64,000 bases of DNA from Evernia prunastri (taxonomy: Eukaryota; Ascomycota; Lecanoromycetes; Lecanorales; Parmeliaceae), in contig NKYR01000100.1 of NCBI GenBank assembly GCA_003184365.1, positions 92,395-156,394 on the forward strand, given 5' to 3'. How positions within the stretch are numbered: the stretch's first letter is position 1; every line of letters starts with the position of its first letter. Below, in pieces: positions 9,692 through 19,847 of this stretch. The position numbers and the translations under genes were made by a program. A model generated the notes under the pieces. It was given only the letters and a program-made list of their open reading frames with translations, ran no database searches and was not told the DNA's origin.

Positions 9692-9814
9692 GCTTCGCTG
9701 GTATATAAGACTCAAACTTAGAATCCTTGTGTTGCGGTTGTGCGAAGCACATCAGCACATGAGCATGGCCTAAACACAACACTTAATCAGTTAAGCTAAT
9801 GCGTACTAATATGT
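9692..9814 (-). tRNA. tRNA-Leu(TAG)-like gene with a hairpin in the variable arm
   Basis: Minus strand: D arm GCTT-AACTGATT-AAGT, anticodon loop TTTAGGC (TAG), and T arm TAAG-TTTGAGT-CTTA. Between the anticodon stem and T arm lies about 40 nt including the hairpin TGTGC-TTC-GCACA and ATGCTCATGTGC, which resembles the dispersed palindromes. The acceptor stem pairs poorly, so this may be a degenerate gene or may need editing to function. Confidence 0.35.
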
Positions 9815-9842
9815 ATATTAACAATTGTTTGTTTGTTTAATT

Positions 9843-9915
9843 TAAGACCTACAGGATTCGAACCCATATAATGATGATTAAGAGTCACATATTTTACCAA
9901 TTAAACTAAAGTCTC
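9843..9915 (-). tRNA. tRNA-Lys(CTT)
   Basis: Minus strand: acceptor GAGACTT/AGGTCTT with two G-U pairs, anticodon loop CTCTTAA giving CTT, T arm GGG-TTCGAAT-CCT core and discriminator A. The CTT anticodon is unusual, since fungal mtDNA normally carries Lys(TTT). The anticodon stem has one mismatch. Confidence 0.75.
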
Positions 9916-10219
9916 TATATTTATTAACTATCATTTAAAGTAGTTGCTTGTGGATTTATTAAATAATCAGAAGCATCATGGCATCATATCTTTATTTAAG
10001 CAATTAAGCCGATACGTATATATATAAAACATAAGATACCTTTTATATGAATTCAGTGAAATACGCATGCTACGAACAGGCTGTAGAGTATATTTGGATA
10101 AGCCTGAGCATTTATCTAAGTAATAATAAATTTACTTATATAGTGTGTATTATAAAGGCTATATATCAATAACAAGTTTACACAGCATTAAATTATGCTA
10201 TGTTTTAAATAAAATTAAA

Positions 10220-10289
10220 TTCTTATCTAAGACTCGAACTTAGATCCTAATATTAGAAGTATTCTGCTCTACCAATGAGCTAATAAGAA
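10220..10289 (-). tRNA. tRNA-Arg(TCT)
   Basis: Minus strand: perfect acceptor TTCTTAT/ATAAGAA, D arm GCTC-ATTGGTA-GAGC, anticodon loop CTTCTAA giving TCT, and perfect T arm CTAAG-TTCGAGT-CTTAG. This is the usual mitochondrial tRNA for AGA/AGG. Confidence 0.9.
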
Positions 10290-10354
10290 TATATTGTTAT
10301 TAGTACGAGTAGATGTATGGGTAAAAAACGCTCCATAATGTACTGGCTACTAAC

Positions 10355-11194
10355 TTAAAATTGGAATAAAGTAATGTGATGAAAATTATCATAGTTAAAC
10401 GGCCACACTCAACCAGGTGCTATCATAAGAGATAGATAACTACCTATAGATCAGCTTGGTGGAAGTAAATTAAATTGAAGAAGAAGACCAAAAGATTCAC
10501 TATATAAAGCATAAGTAGTAAGATGATTTAATTTATACACTCCATCCGGAGGGTCAGTTATAAACCTCCAATCGTGCTCTACTATATATTCAAGATCTGG
10601 TCCTAAGCCCAAAACAGATCTATTATATATCATAAAGCCAGGAAAGTCAAACATACACAGAAAGTTATATATACTTCTATCGATATATATACATGCGGCG
10701 TTAATTGTATCTAGGTTATAATAAATACTAGCAAATATAGTACATGCTGTAAATAGGCACCCAAGTCCTAAAACGAGATAATCAGGTTTATTATTAGAGA
10801 TTGCTACTAATTTTTCACTATGATATAAATTATCATAATCTAAAGTAATACCTCCATTAATATTACAGGCACCTTTTAAGTAATCTCAACCAATTTGGCA
10901 AGATTTATCAAATCAATTGATTTCGGTTGCGGTACCATAAAGCCAATATTTAATAAATTCATTTCAATTATTATTAGACATATCTATATGTATAGAAGAC
11001 ATATCAATATGTGTTTCCCTAGATAGAGAACCCATAGAACTATTAAACTCAGAAAGTAACCTGTTAATATTGTCACATGAATCAACAGTCATATCATGTG
11101 ACGATGCCAAGAAAGATGATAATAAAACAAAACCAGGAAATTCATTTGATATTATACCCCTACCAATATGCTTCCCAATGTTAGTAATAATAAT
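10355..11194 (-). CDS. Unknown mitochondrial ORF, 279 codons
   Basis: Open in code 4 from just after a TAA at 11198-11200 to the TAA at 10355-10357. Four or more TGA codons are read as Trp (for example NNWNEFIKYW, INWFDKS, PPSWSIGSY). There is no ATG near the start, so an ATT or a later ATG must serve. Residues include LLSSFLASSHDMTVDS and a single hydrophobic segment LVLGLGCLFTACTIFASI near the middle, and the C-terminus is APGWVWPFNYDNFHHIT. I do not recognise the family. Retention of the long frame with TGA-Trp codons argues for a real gene. It lies between tRNA-Arg(TCT) and tRNA-Val, downstream of cox2. It could be a lineage-specific or plasmid-derived gene. Confidence 0.55.
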
Positions 11195-11249
11195 GTGTTA
11201 GTCATGTTAAGTTTTAAATTTAAATTTACGAATACACAATGGTAAACAA

Positions 11250-11321
11250 TAAGGAAGAGGTGATTTGAACACCTAACCTACCGTGTGTAAAACGCTTGCT
11301 CTACCCTTGAGCTAATTCCCT
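11250..11321 (-). tRNA. tRNA-Val(TAC)
   Basis: Minus strand: acceptor AGGGAAT/CTTCCTT (six of seven pairs), D arm GCTC-AAGGGTA-GAGC, anticodon loop TTTACAC giving TAC, T arm AGGTG-TTCAAAT-CACCT, discriminator A. It lies just downstream of cox2. Confidence 0.88.
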
Positions 11322-11496
11322 TATATGTTGCTAATGTTTTTGTTTCTTCTTTTCCACCAGGAAAAGATCAATCACAACAAGCAGAGCACTAAAAATATAA
11401 ACATACAAAACCCAGAATAAAAACATACATATGTACATGTATTCTTCTTTCCTGGTTTTTCATTAGAAAAAACAGAAAATATGAAGTGTAAACTAT

Positions 11497-11889
11497 CTAT
11501 TGTTCTTGTAGTCAAGAAACAAATTTTTCTATAGACACTGATTCTATAACAATAGGCATTGAACTGTGTAATATACCACAAATCTCTGAACATTGACCAT
11601 AAAAAGTGCCTTCCCTGTTAATCATAACAGAAACTTGATTTAATCTTCCAGGATAGGCGTCACATTTAATACCTAAAGCAGGGCAAGCAAAAGAATGGAT
11701 AACGTCAGCACCTGTAACTATAAATCTAACATGAGTTAGTTCTGGTATAATAAGTCTATTATCCACTTCTAACATTCTCAAAGCACCGTCTTCTAAGTCA
11801 GACTCAGGTACTAAATATGAATCAAATTCAATAAACTCATCATCACTATTTAAAAAATCAGGGTATTGGTAGCTTCAATATCATTGGTG
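11497..11889 (-). CDS. cox2: Cytochrome c oxidase subunit 2, exon 2
   Basis: C-terminal, intermembrane-space domain of COX2, which carries the binuclear CuA centre that takes electrons from cytochrome c. It begins HQWYWSYQYPDF, where both inner Trp residues are TGA codons, and continues SDLEDGALRMLEVDN. The CuA ligands are in ADVIHSF and GQCSEICGILHSSM. It ends SWLQEQ, then TAG at 11497-11499. The exon starts at base 11889. Joined to exon 1 it gives VLAEG-HQWYW, the expected family sequence. Confidence 0.95.
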
Positions 11890-12489
11890 CGGAAGTTTTT
11901 AAACAACCTTTCGACTGTACATTAAGCATGATAGACAAACATCTAAAACACCCACAAGTGACCCAGTCTGTTGCAACAGACATAAAAAAAACAAATTGTC
12001 TACTGACAGTCTTGTATTATTAATAGATATGAATGGATAAAAATAATATATTAACTGTTTTCACTCATGTCGCCAAAGAGAAAAATATTTTTCTCTTTAA
12101 GATCCCTGTCGGGATCTTAGAAATTAATAGATTCAACTTATTGCCTTCTAAAAGAAATAACTATATTATATTTGATGCTCATGCTTCGCAACACTTAAAG
12201 AGATAAAAGCAATAAAGAGCACTAGCTAAGGCTCAATTAAGCTAGTGGTCTATATTCTACCCTTATTCTCCAACGTAAAAATTATGGATACTTAAACCGT
12301 ATTGAATGAAAAAAGAGATATATACATATCTATTAAGATCACGACTATTACATATATGTGAGGGGGGTTAAAAGAAATTATACTTTATTGCTTTTGTGTT
12401 GTGATTGCGGTTTATCTTTTCCTGATGGAAAAGAATAAACATCAGCATCACCTTGTTCTTTTTTACTAATAAAAAAAATCAGTAAATAT

Positions 12490-13280
12490 AAACCTAGTTT
12501 ATATTTATAGCGCATACTAGGTATACATGGGGTAAGATCTATTTTCTTAGCTTTAATACTGATTTACCTTTGATAAATATTGAATATTGGCCAGGTGTAT
12601 TAATCTTTCGAACAGTACAATTTAAATAAAAGAGTTTTTTTAACAAATTAGCTAAAAGTTGCACTTATTCTAATTTAAAACTATTGCTTGATATTTTAAC
12701 CCCTGGCTTGGCTCAGCCACCTTCATCCATGATTCAAATTGCTAAAGCTAAGGGCGTCAAATATTGTTCTAGCTTAACACTAACCGTTTTTGTACCTGTA
12801 CCTGTACCTGTACCTGTACCTGTACCTGTACCTGTACCTTTTTTGTAAAACAGTTTGTATATTCAATTAAAACTTCTGAAAGTAAAGGTATTAAACCCAT
12901 AACCGTAGTACTGTTTAATTTCTTCTCTTTTCTGATGAAAAGAAGAAGCATCAGATATTTTATTACGAAGGTTTCTAGTGTATATTCTAGGTTTTAAGTT
13001 GGAACAATAACCTCTTTTGTAATAAAATTCATACAGTCAAAATAAATAGTCTTTATGTACTAGACTTTGTTTATAAGAAAATCTAGTACCTTATATAGTT
13101 TTTGCACTAGCTTACGAATTAGCCAAAAATAAACTAATAAGAACGGATATTACTTCCTCATTATGTGGTCCTATTCGAAACCTTAACTTTAGTATGAAAT
13201 GTTTTCTTGGTCTTCCTCTTTTTACTTTGCAGAGCATCCATAAGGGGAAAACCGGAAGAAGAAAAAAACAGGCTTAGTAA
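12490..13280 (-). pseudogene. Dead LAGLIDADG homing endonuclease in the cox2 intron
   Basis: Reading down one frame gives FRIGPHNEEVISVLISL, TRFSYKQSLVHKDYLFWLY, YCSNLKPRIYTRNLRNK, GYGFNTFTFRSFNWIYKLF, LTPLALAIWIMDEGGWAKPG and YSIFIKGKSVLKL, the typical order of a two-motif LAGLIDADG enzyme. It is broken by at least four in-frame stops (after FLANS, after ASAKTI, after SFKLE and after LKLRK). The first LAGLIDADG motif has lost its Gly-Asp. Two in-frame insertions are visible: a hairpin element (SDASSFHQKREEIK, about 12918-12958) and eight tandem copies of a six-base unit at 12791-12838. Clearly non-functional. Confidence 0.8.
12791..12838. repeat. Tandem hexanucleotide repeat, eight units of TGTACC
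   Basis: Eight perfect TGTACC units expand inside the dead LAGLIDADG ORF. On the coding strand they read as alternating Gly-Thr, so the frame is kept. Confidence 0.95.
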
Positions 13281-13516
13281 AAAATAGTAAAGTTATGTTT
13301 TGTATATCTGGTGATGCTCAGTTTCTTCTTTTCAAATTTGAGCAAATGCTTCGCATGCTTTGCAACAAAAAGCTTGTGCTTTGGACTTGAGCTAGTCTAG
13401 GTACTAAAGTATTATTTTTTTCACCAGTTTCGTTTGACACATGTAGTCAAACCGTTAAACTGGTATATTTTATTTTATTTATTTAATATGTGTAATTTAA
13501 GGCCACCCGTAAAGAA

Positions 13517-13913
13517 ACCTTCTGCTAACACGGCCATAGCCGGATCGCTCACTTCGTCCATTAAATATAATAACTTAAAGGATGGAAAAGCAATTAAAAT
13601 TAATATTAAAGCAGGTGTAATAGTTCAGATCAGTTCGATCAAGGTACCATGACTTAAATATTTATGTGAAATTGGTGATTCTGTGTTGCTATAGTTTTTA
13701 ACTATTGACACTAATAATCATCCTACTCCAAACAGTATTATAACTAGATAGAACAATATATTGTCATGTAGCTCTACTAAACCTTCCATTTGTGGTGTTG
13801 CACTATCCTGAAAGTAAATACCTCAAGGTCTAGGTGCATCACAGTGTAAATGTGCTGCAGTTAAAGAGTCTGTAATATTAGACGAATGTAAAAAGGTTAA
13901 AAAGTGTGTGTAC
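13517..13913 (-). CDS. cox2: cox2 exon 1, 3' part (contig end)
   Basis: This carries the last ~132 codons of cox2 exon 1, ending DPAMAVLAEG at base 13517, cut by the N at 13914. The same sequence is complete at 14339-14746. Confidence 0.9.
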
Positions 13914-13914
13914 N

Positions 13915-14735
13915 ATATAGTTTTTGCACTAGCTTACGAATTAGCCAAAAATAAACTAATAAGAACGGATATTACTTCCTCATTATGTGGTCCTATTCGA
14001 AACCTTAACTTTAGTATGAAATGTTTTCTTGGTCTTCCTCTTTTTACTTTGCAGAGCATCCATAAGGGGAAAACCGGAAGAAGAAAAAAACAGGCTTAGT
14101 AAAAAATAGTAAAGTTATGTTTTGTATATCTGGTGATGCTCAGTTTCTTCTTTTCAAATTTGAGCAAATGCTTCGCATGCTTTGCAACAAAAAGCTTGTG
14201 CTTTGGACTTGAGCTAGTCTAGGTACTAAAGTATTATTTTTTTCACCAGTTTCGTTTGACACATGTAGTCAAACCGTTAAACTGGTATATTTTATTTTAT
14301 TTTTTTAATATGTGTAATTTAAGGCCACCCGTAAAGAAACCTTCTGCTAACACGGCCATAGCCGGATCGCTCACTTCGTCCATTAAATATAATAACTTAA
14401 AGGATGGAAAAGCAATTAAAATTAATATTAAAGCAGGTGTAATAGTTCAGATCAGTTCGATCAAGGTACCATGACTTAAATATTTATGTGAAATTGGTGA
14501 TTCTGTGTTGCTATAGTTTTTAACTATTGACACTAATAATCATCCTACTCCAAACAGTATTATAACTAGATAGAACAATATATTGTCATGTAGCTCTACT
14601 AAACCTTCCATTTGTGGTGTTGCACTATCCTGAAAGTAAATACCTCAAGGTCTAGGTGCATCACAGTGTAAATGTGCTGCAGTTAAAGAGTCTGTAATAT
14701 TAGACGAATGTAAAAAGGTTAAAAAGTGTGTGTAC
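13915..14735. repeat. Contig overlap: repeats 13093-13913
   Basis: The 821 bases match at a constant offset of 822 with very few differences. They cover the 5' part of the cox2 intron and most of cox2 exon 1. An unmerged contig end. Confidence 0.9.
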
Positions 14736-14746
14736 AAATCAACCAT
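14339..14746 (-). CDS. cox2: Cytochrome c oxidase subunit 2, exon 1
   Basis: N-terminal membrane part of COX2: CDAPRPWGIYFQDSATPQME (Trp as TGA), the first helix ILFYLVIILFGVGWLLVSIV, SPISHKYLSHGTLIELIW and the second helix with ALILILIAFPSFKLLYLMDE, ending AMAVLAEG at 14339. The nearest ATG that gives a plausible leader is 14744-14746 (MVDLYTHFLTF), about 32 residues before DAPRPW, already longer than in Neurospora. The frame stays open upstream to another ATG at 15028 (see the next entry). cob lies immediately upstream on the same strand. Confidence 0.92.
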
Positions 14747-15028
14747 AAGAAGACCAGAAAAAGGTAAAAAGGTTAAACTTATCCCTAGGAGAAATACACC
14801 AAATAATGTATATATGCTATGCTTGAATACAAGTATGAGTGGTTCGAGGTTAATAATACGATTATTTCTTCTTTTATCTGAAGCAGGTGTATGTTCGTTT
14901 CCATCTTTGTCTGTCCAGCGTATAGGCAAACCTCAACCACCATCGCCTGGTCTTCCGTTTTTTCGATCAGTCTCTTCATCTTCTTTATCTTCTCATCATC
15001 AACCTGAAATGACTGTTGCATGTTCCAT
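14747..15028 (-). other. In-frame N-terminal extension of the cox2 frame
   Basis: The frame stays open 94 codons upstream of the usual start, to an ATG at 15026-15028 that is only 8 bases after the cob stop. Code 4 translation starts MEHATVISG, followed by three TGA-Trp in a row, an acidic and basic stretch (EDKEDEETDRKNGRPGDG), PIRWTDKDGNEHTPASDKRR and a hydrophobic segment (YTLFGVFLLGISLTFLPF). It could be a separate small protein fused to COX2 or an extension removed after translation. Or it may not be translated at all. Confidence 0.45.
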
Positions 15029-15036
15029 AGAGTAAA

Positions 15037-15388
15037 TTATATTTTTTTACTATCTATTTCAATCAATGTATTTTCAAGTAAACTAATTAAAGGAACTATG
15101 ATTAAGAAATGTGCAAAATAAATAACTGTAGATATTTGTCCAAATTCTATAAATGGAGATTCCACGTGTTTAGCACCTAATTCCATTAATATTAAAAAGT
15201 TACCAACAAATATAAAAAAAGCTGCTTTGCTTAAAGGTTTAAATTGTATACCTCTTGATCTAGAAAGATCAGTGAAAGGCATAACTAATAAAATTAATAT
15301 AGCAGAAAACATAGCAATAACACCTAATAATTTGTTAGGTATAGATCTAAGTATAGCATAAAAGGGTAAGAGATATCACTCCGGAACT
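15037..15388 (-). CDS. cob: Cytochrome b, last exon
   Basis: C-terminal part of the complex III subunit that binds both haems b. It starts VPEWYLLPFYAILRSIPNK (Trp as TGA), the conserved Qo-site PEWY motif. It continues LVMPFTDLSRSRGIQF, helices of the C-terminal domain, and ends IDSKKI with TAA at 15037-15039. Joining base 15388 to the upstream exon at 18259 restores PMQTPPA-IVPEWY. Confidence 0.95.
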
Positions 15389-15920
15389 CAAAACTTTGTT
15401 AATATAAGGATTTTATACCATTATTACCATCTGTCTCTAAATGGTTCAGACTATGTCATCATCCCTTTTTATACAAAAAGCAAGATGTAGGGCTTTCGTG
15501 GAAGGATTATTGTTAAAGTGCCTCACCTTCTAGTCGTTGAACGTTTTTGTTACTAAATATTAAGCAAACTTAATATAGATTTGTAATACTACTTTGTAAC
15601 AAACTTCGCTGCATATTCACTCAGACTGTTTTAATAACACAGGACCAATATGTTTATGCATTTAACCCTATTTTACTAAAATATTTCGAGATTAGGCGAC
15701 AGTTCTAATATTTTATGATTAACATATATCGAATAGCCAATGTATTGCGTAAAGTAAATAAGATTGCAATACGTTAAGATAAATTAATTGTATACTAAAT
15801 ATTTATTATCAGCGAAGCAGCGAAGCAGTTTAGCTATTAATAAATACTAATGGTGTTGCATGCTCCGTCTACACAGAAGTGTATATATCTATATAGCCAT
15901 AAGCTGGCAATAATACCAAT

Positions 15921-18149
15921 TTAAAATCCTTTATGTGCAAGCCATTTTTTCAATTGATCATCTCTATAAAAAATAGCTGCTTTAAATGCTTCTTTTTTTG
16001 AATCATTATAGGTTTTAAAGAAAAAATATTTAGTTTTGGGTTTTATATTGAGAGCCACAGGCAAGTTTACAGCTCAGGCTCTATTTTTAGAAATACAGAT
16101 ATAAAAATCATTTATAGGTTTTTTTCTTTCATTATATATTTCATCTAATCTTTTAGCTCAATAATAAAAGCTATGCTTAAAGTTATTATCAGGTTTATTA
16201 TATAATAGACGTAATAAAGCTATTTGACTTTCTTTTCAGTGTCTTGCAGCAATAGAAACTATAACTAATGAATTAATAATTAAATTAATCTGTTCTTTTT
16301 TTCAGAAAAAAAATCTCTATGTTGTATAATAATATTTATAAATTTACGTATATTTACTTTATCCTCAATAGTCAAAACAATATGATTAGAATCATTACTT
16401 TTATTATATAGGGAAATTTCTACTTTAACATCTAATTTATTCAAATATGCAACAATATCCTTAAATAAACTGCTATTATCCAAGGTATCTTTTTGCTCTA
16501 GCCGTATTACAGGTATAAACCATATACCTTTTTTTGTATCTCTAATTTTGATAGTAAAGTTACCATCTCCGAGTAGAAATCCTAGTATAAATAATATGCC
16601 TAATGGTTTATTATTCCTATATGCTTTTATTTGATTAAGGTCTGTGTCTATGTCTGTGTGTGTGTCTGTGTCTGTGTCACCTATNCAGAAGTGTATATAT
16701 CTATATAGCCATAAGCTGGCAATAATACCAATTTAAAATCCTTTATGTGCAAGCCATTTTTTTAATTGATCATCTCTATAAAAAATAGCTGCTTTAAATG
16801 CTTCTTTTTTTGAATCATTATAGGTTTTAAAGAAAAAATATTTAGTTTTGGGTTTTATATTGAGAGCCACAGGCAAGTTTACAGCTCAGGCTCTATTTTT
16901 AGAAATACAGATATAAAAATCATTTATAGGTTTTTTTCTTTCATTATATATTTCATCTAATCTTTTAGCTCAATAATAAAAGCTATGCTTAAAGTTATTA
17001 TCAGGTTTATTATATAATAGACGTAATAAAGCTATTTGACTTTCTTTTCAGTGTCTTGCAGCAATAGAAACTATAACTAATGAATTAATAATTAAATTAA
17101 TCTGTTCTTTTTTTCAGAAAAAAAAATCTCTATGTTGTATAATAATATTTATAAATTTACGTATATTTACTTTATCCTCAATAGTCAAAACAATATGATT
17201 AGAATCATTACTTTTATTATATAGGGAAATTTCTACTTTAACATCTAATTTATTCAAATATGCAACAATATCCTTAAATAAACTGCTATTATCCAAGGTA
17301 TCTTTTTGCTCTAGCCGTATTACAGGTATAAACCATATACCTTTTTTGTATCTCTAATTTTGATAGTAAAGTTACCATCTCCGAGTAGAAATCCTAGTAT
17401 AAATAATATGCCTAATGGTTTATTATTCCTATATGCTTTTATTTGATTAAGGTCTGTGTCTATGTCTGTGTGTGTGTCTGTGTCTGTGTCACCTATGACT
17501 GCACATATTTTATCCTTAAGGTTTATCTTTTTAGCTGGCAGGTTAACCAAACTATAGGCTAAGTTTATAATTTTAACCTGGATAACCTTTGATATATAGG
17601 TTTTTTATTTAGATGGTATATTTCATTGAGTTTTATTAAACCCTTGTACTTATCACCATAAACTAAGTGTAAATAGGGAATTAATTTGTTAATGATAAAA
17701 TCTCAATCCCTACTTAGTAGTCTAATATGAAAAAACTTGGAGGATTCATTTACAGATACAGCAAATTTTAAACTTTTATCTAAAGTTAACCATAAAAAAA
17801 TAAAAAATTCTAAACTAGAATCACTTGCGTTTTGACTAATGTATACAGTAGGACGAAAAGTAGTAGTATTAACATTAGGGAAATAGCCTCCAACATGTCC
17901 CTCAGCTTGAAACACACCGTTAACTAATACTCTAAAATCCTTAAAAAATTTTGCATCTTTTAGACCCTTGTTGTTGATAATAGTTTTCTTAATAGAATCT
18001 ATTAAATTAAGTAGTTGTGATTTTGTAATTTCTTGCTTTTGATTATTGATCGTAATAAAACCTTTTTCACTTATATTTATCTTTTCTTTATCATCTGATA
18101 AATTGTTTTCATTATTATATTTAGCCAAATTAAATTTATCTTCCATCAT
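15921..18149 (-). CDS. LAGLIDADG homing endonuclease in the cob intron (frameshifted)
   Basis: Two LAGLIDADG motifs are visible: LVNGVFQAEGHVGG (about 17905-17950) and ILGFLLGDGNF (about 17375-17410). Between them are RLLSRDWDFIINKLIPYLH and YHLNKKPIYQRL. After them come NIRKFINIIIQHRDFF, the segment KESQIALLRLLYN, and a C-terminus YFFFKTYNDSKKEAF to WLAHKGF before the TAA at 15921. Such enzymes cut intronless cob alleles. A one-base shift at an A run near 17570 separates RLSRLK from IINLAYSL. At a T run, copy 16686-17496 reads through (FFFWKKEQINL) while copy 15873-16684, one T shorter, hits a stop. The breaks therefore look like homopolymer errors, although true decay is possible. Confidence 0.7.
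16686..17496. repeat. Contig overlap: repeats 15873-16684
   Basis: About 811 bases inside the cob intron ORF repeat after the N at 16685, differing only in a few homopolymer lengths and single bases. An unmerged contig end. Confidence 0.9.
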
Positions 18150-18258
18150 TAGTTTCACACTATAATTTTTTATAGCGTGATATACATATGCTTTTCATAT
18201 GTTTGCTCTGCCATACCAAATATCATAGGTAAGCAAGCAACACAAAATATTTGTTTTC

Positions 18259-18358
18259 ATCGCAGGAGGAGTTTGCATTGGATTAGCCATTACATAGTTT
18301 TCACTGTCTCCTAAAAGGTTTGGCATAAAAAATACAAACATAGACAGTATTAAAATAA
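18259..18358 (-). CDS. cob: Cytochrome b, internal exon fragment
   Basis: Reads LSMFVFFMPNLLGDSENYVMANPMQTPPA, the conserved segment before the Qo-site PEWY. It is cut upstream by the N at 18359. The part of cob between this fragment and exon 1 (roughly 150 residues) is missing from the window. Confidence 0.92.
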
Positions 18359-19122
18359 NACCCATCAGTGACCCAGTCTGTCGCGGTCATTATAATAACC
18401 GACGATCTCTAACATGATAATATAGCCGGTTATATAGTTAACTTTACACTATATACCAATATTAAAAGTTCTTTGATCGTACCACCAATATCGCCTGAGA
18501 AATAAATATATTTCTTAAATAACCCTGTCGGGCTATTCCACTTTAATTTTTATTTTTTTTTATAAAATTGCATAAAAATTTGTACTAATGGGACTATGGT
18601 TTAAATTAAATAACTATTAAATGATCAACAATTAAATTTGTAGAAAAAGAGCAATTAAATAAACAATTCAGGTTAATATGTAATTTTATCTGCTTCGCTG
18701 GTTAAAAATTTAACAATTAAACGTTTTTTTAGTATTTTTTTTAGGTGTGTTCATAGCTCTTCATATAGTTTTTACACTACAGCTTAACGATTCAGCTCCT
18801 GCCGTAATACTAGGGTATTCACCATATACCGTTCTATCTAAATTGTACAGTATTATGGGTTTAGAAGATTTTGCCTTGTTAACTAAGCTTTTTTTGGAGT
18901 ATACAGGCTTTTTACGAGTTAAAGCAGCTGCTTTAGTATTTGCCCTGTGTGGAGGTGGTGGCGGAGCCAACTCACTCATTATTTTACCTCTATTTAAATC
19001 ACCTATTATTAAACGGCGTTCTGGACTATAGTTTTCTACCATTTTTATTCTGGTTATTTCGGAGTGCTTATAGCCAAAAGTGTTTCCAGCTTCAGTCACT
19101 ATATTATAATCAGGTAATAAAN

Positions 19123-19847
19123 AACCGACGATCTCTAACATGATAATATAGCCGGTTATATAGTTAACTTTACACTATATACCAATATTAAAAGTTCTTT
19201 GATCGTACCACCAATATCGCCTAAGAAATAAATATATTTCTTAAATAACCCTGTCGGGCTATTCCACTTTAATTTTTATTTTTTTTTATAAAATTGCATA
19301 AAAATTTGTACTAATGGGACTATGGTTTAAATTAAATAACTATTAAATGAACAACAATTAAATTTGTAGAAAAAGAGCAATTAAATAAACAATTCAGGTT
19401 AATATGTAATTTTATCTGCTTCGCTGGTTAAAAATTTAACAATTAAACGTTTTTTTAGTATTTTTTTTAGGTGTGTTCATAGCTCTCCATATAGTTTTTA
19501 CACTACAGCTTAACGATTCAGCTCCTGCCGTAATACTAGGGTATTCACCATATACCGTTCTATCTAAATTGTACAGTATTATGGGTTTAGAAGATTTTGC
19601 CTTGTTAACTAAGCTTTTTTTGGAGTATACAGGCTTTTTACGAGTTAAAGCAGCTGCTTTAGTATTTGCCCTGTGTGGAGGTGGTGGCGGAGCCAACTCA
19701 CTCATTATTTTACCTCTATTTAAATCACCTATTATTAAACGGCGTTCTGGACTATAGTTTTCTACCATTTTTATTCTGGTTATTTCGGAGTGCTTATAGC
19801 CAAAAGTGTTTCCAGCTTCAGTCACTATATTATAATCAGGTAATAAA
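19123..19847. repeat. Contig overlap: repeats 18397-19121
   Basis: 725 nearly identical bases of the cob intron and its GIY-YIG ORF follow the N at 19122. A further short copy of 19378-19550 is at 20219-20391. Confidence 0.9.

Larger units (their letters stand above)
11890..13516 (-). other. Group I intron in cox2
   Basis: It splits cox2 after AEG, the 5' exon ending in T and the intron in G. The 3' part (11890-12130) holds core elements: GATCCCGACAGGGATC near 12103-12118 and ACAGACTGGGTCACTTGTGG near 11950-11970. A near-identical segment ends one of the cob introns, so the two introns are probably related. The 5' part carries a decayed LAGLIDADG ORF. In scaffold coordinates the intron also appears as 13915-14338 because of a contig overlap. 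Confidence 0.75.
15389..18258 (-). other. Group I intron in cob, at PPA/IVPEWY
   Basis: The 5' exon ends GCGAT and the intron ends in G. Core elements lie near the 3' end: an R-like element GTTCAACGACTAGAAGG at about 15527-15543 and an S-like element GACATAGTCTGAACC at about 15446-15460, whose GACTA and TAGTC can pair as P7. A LAGLIDADG ORF fills the 5' part. The intron contains the contig join at 16685, so its real length is about 812 bases shorter than shown. Confidence 0.8.
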
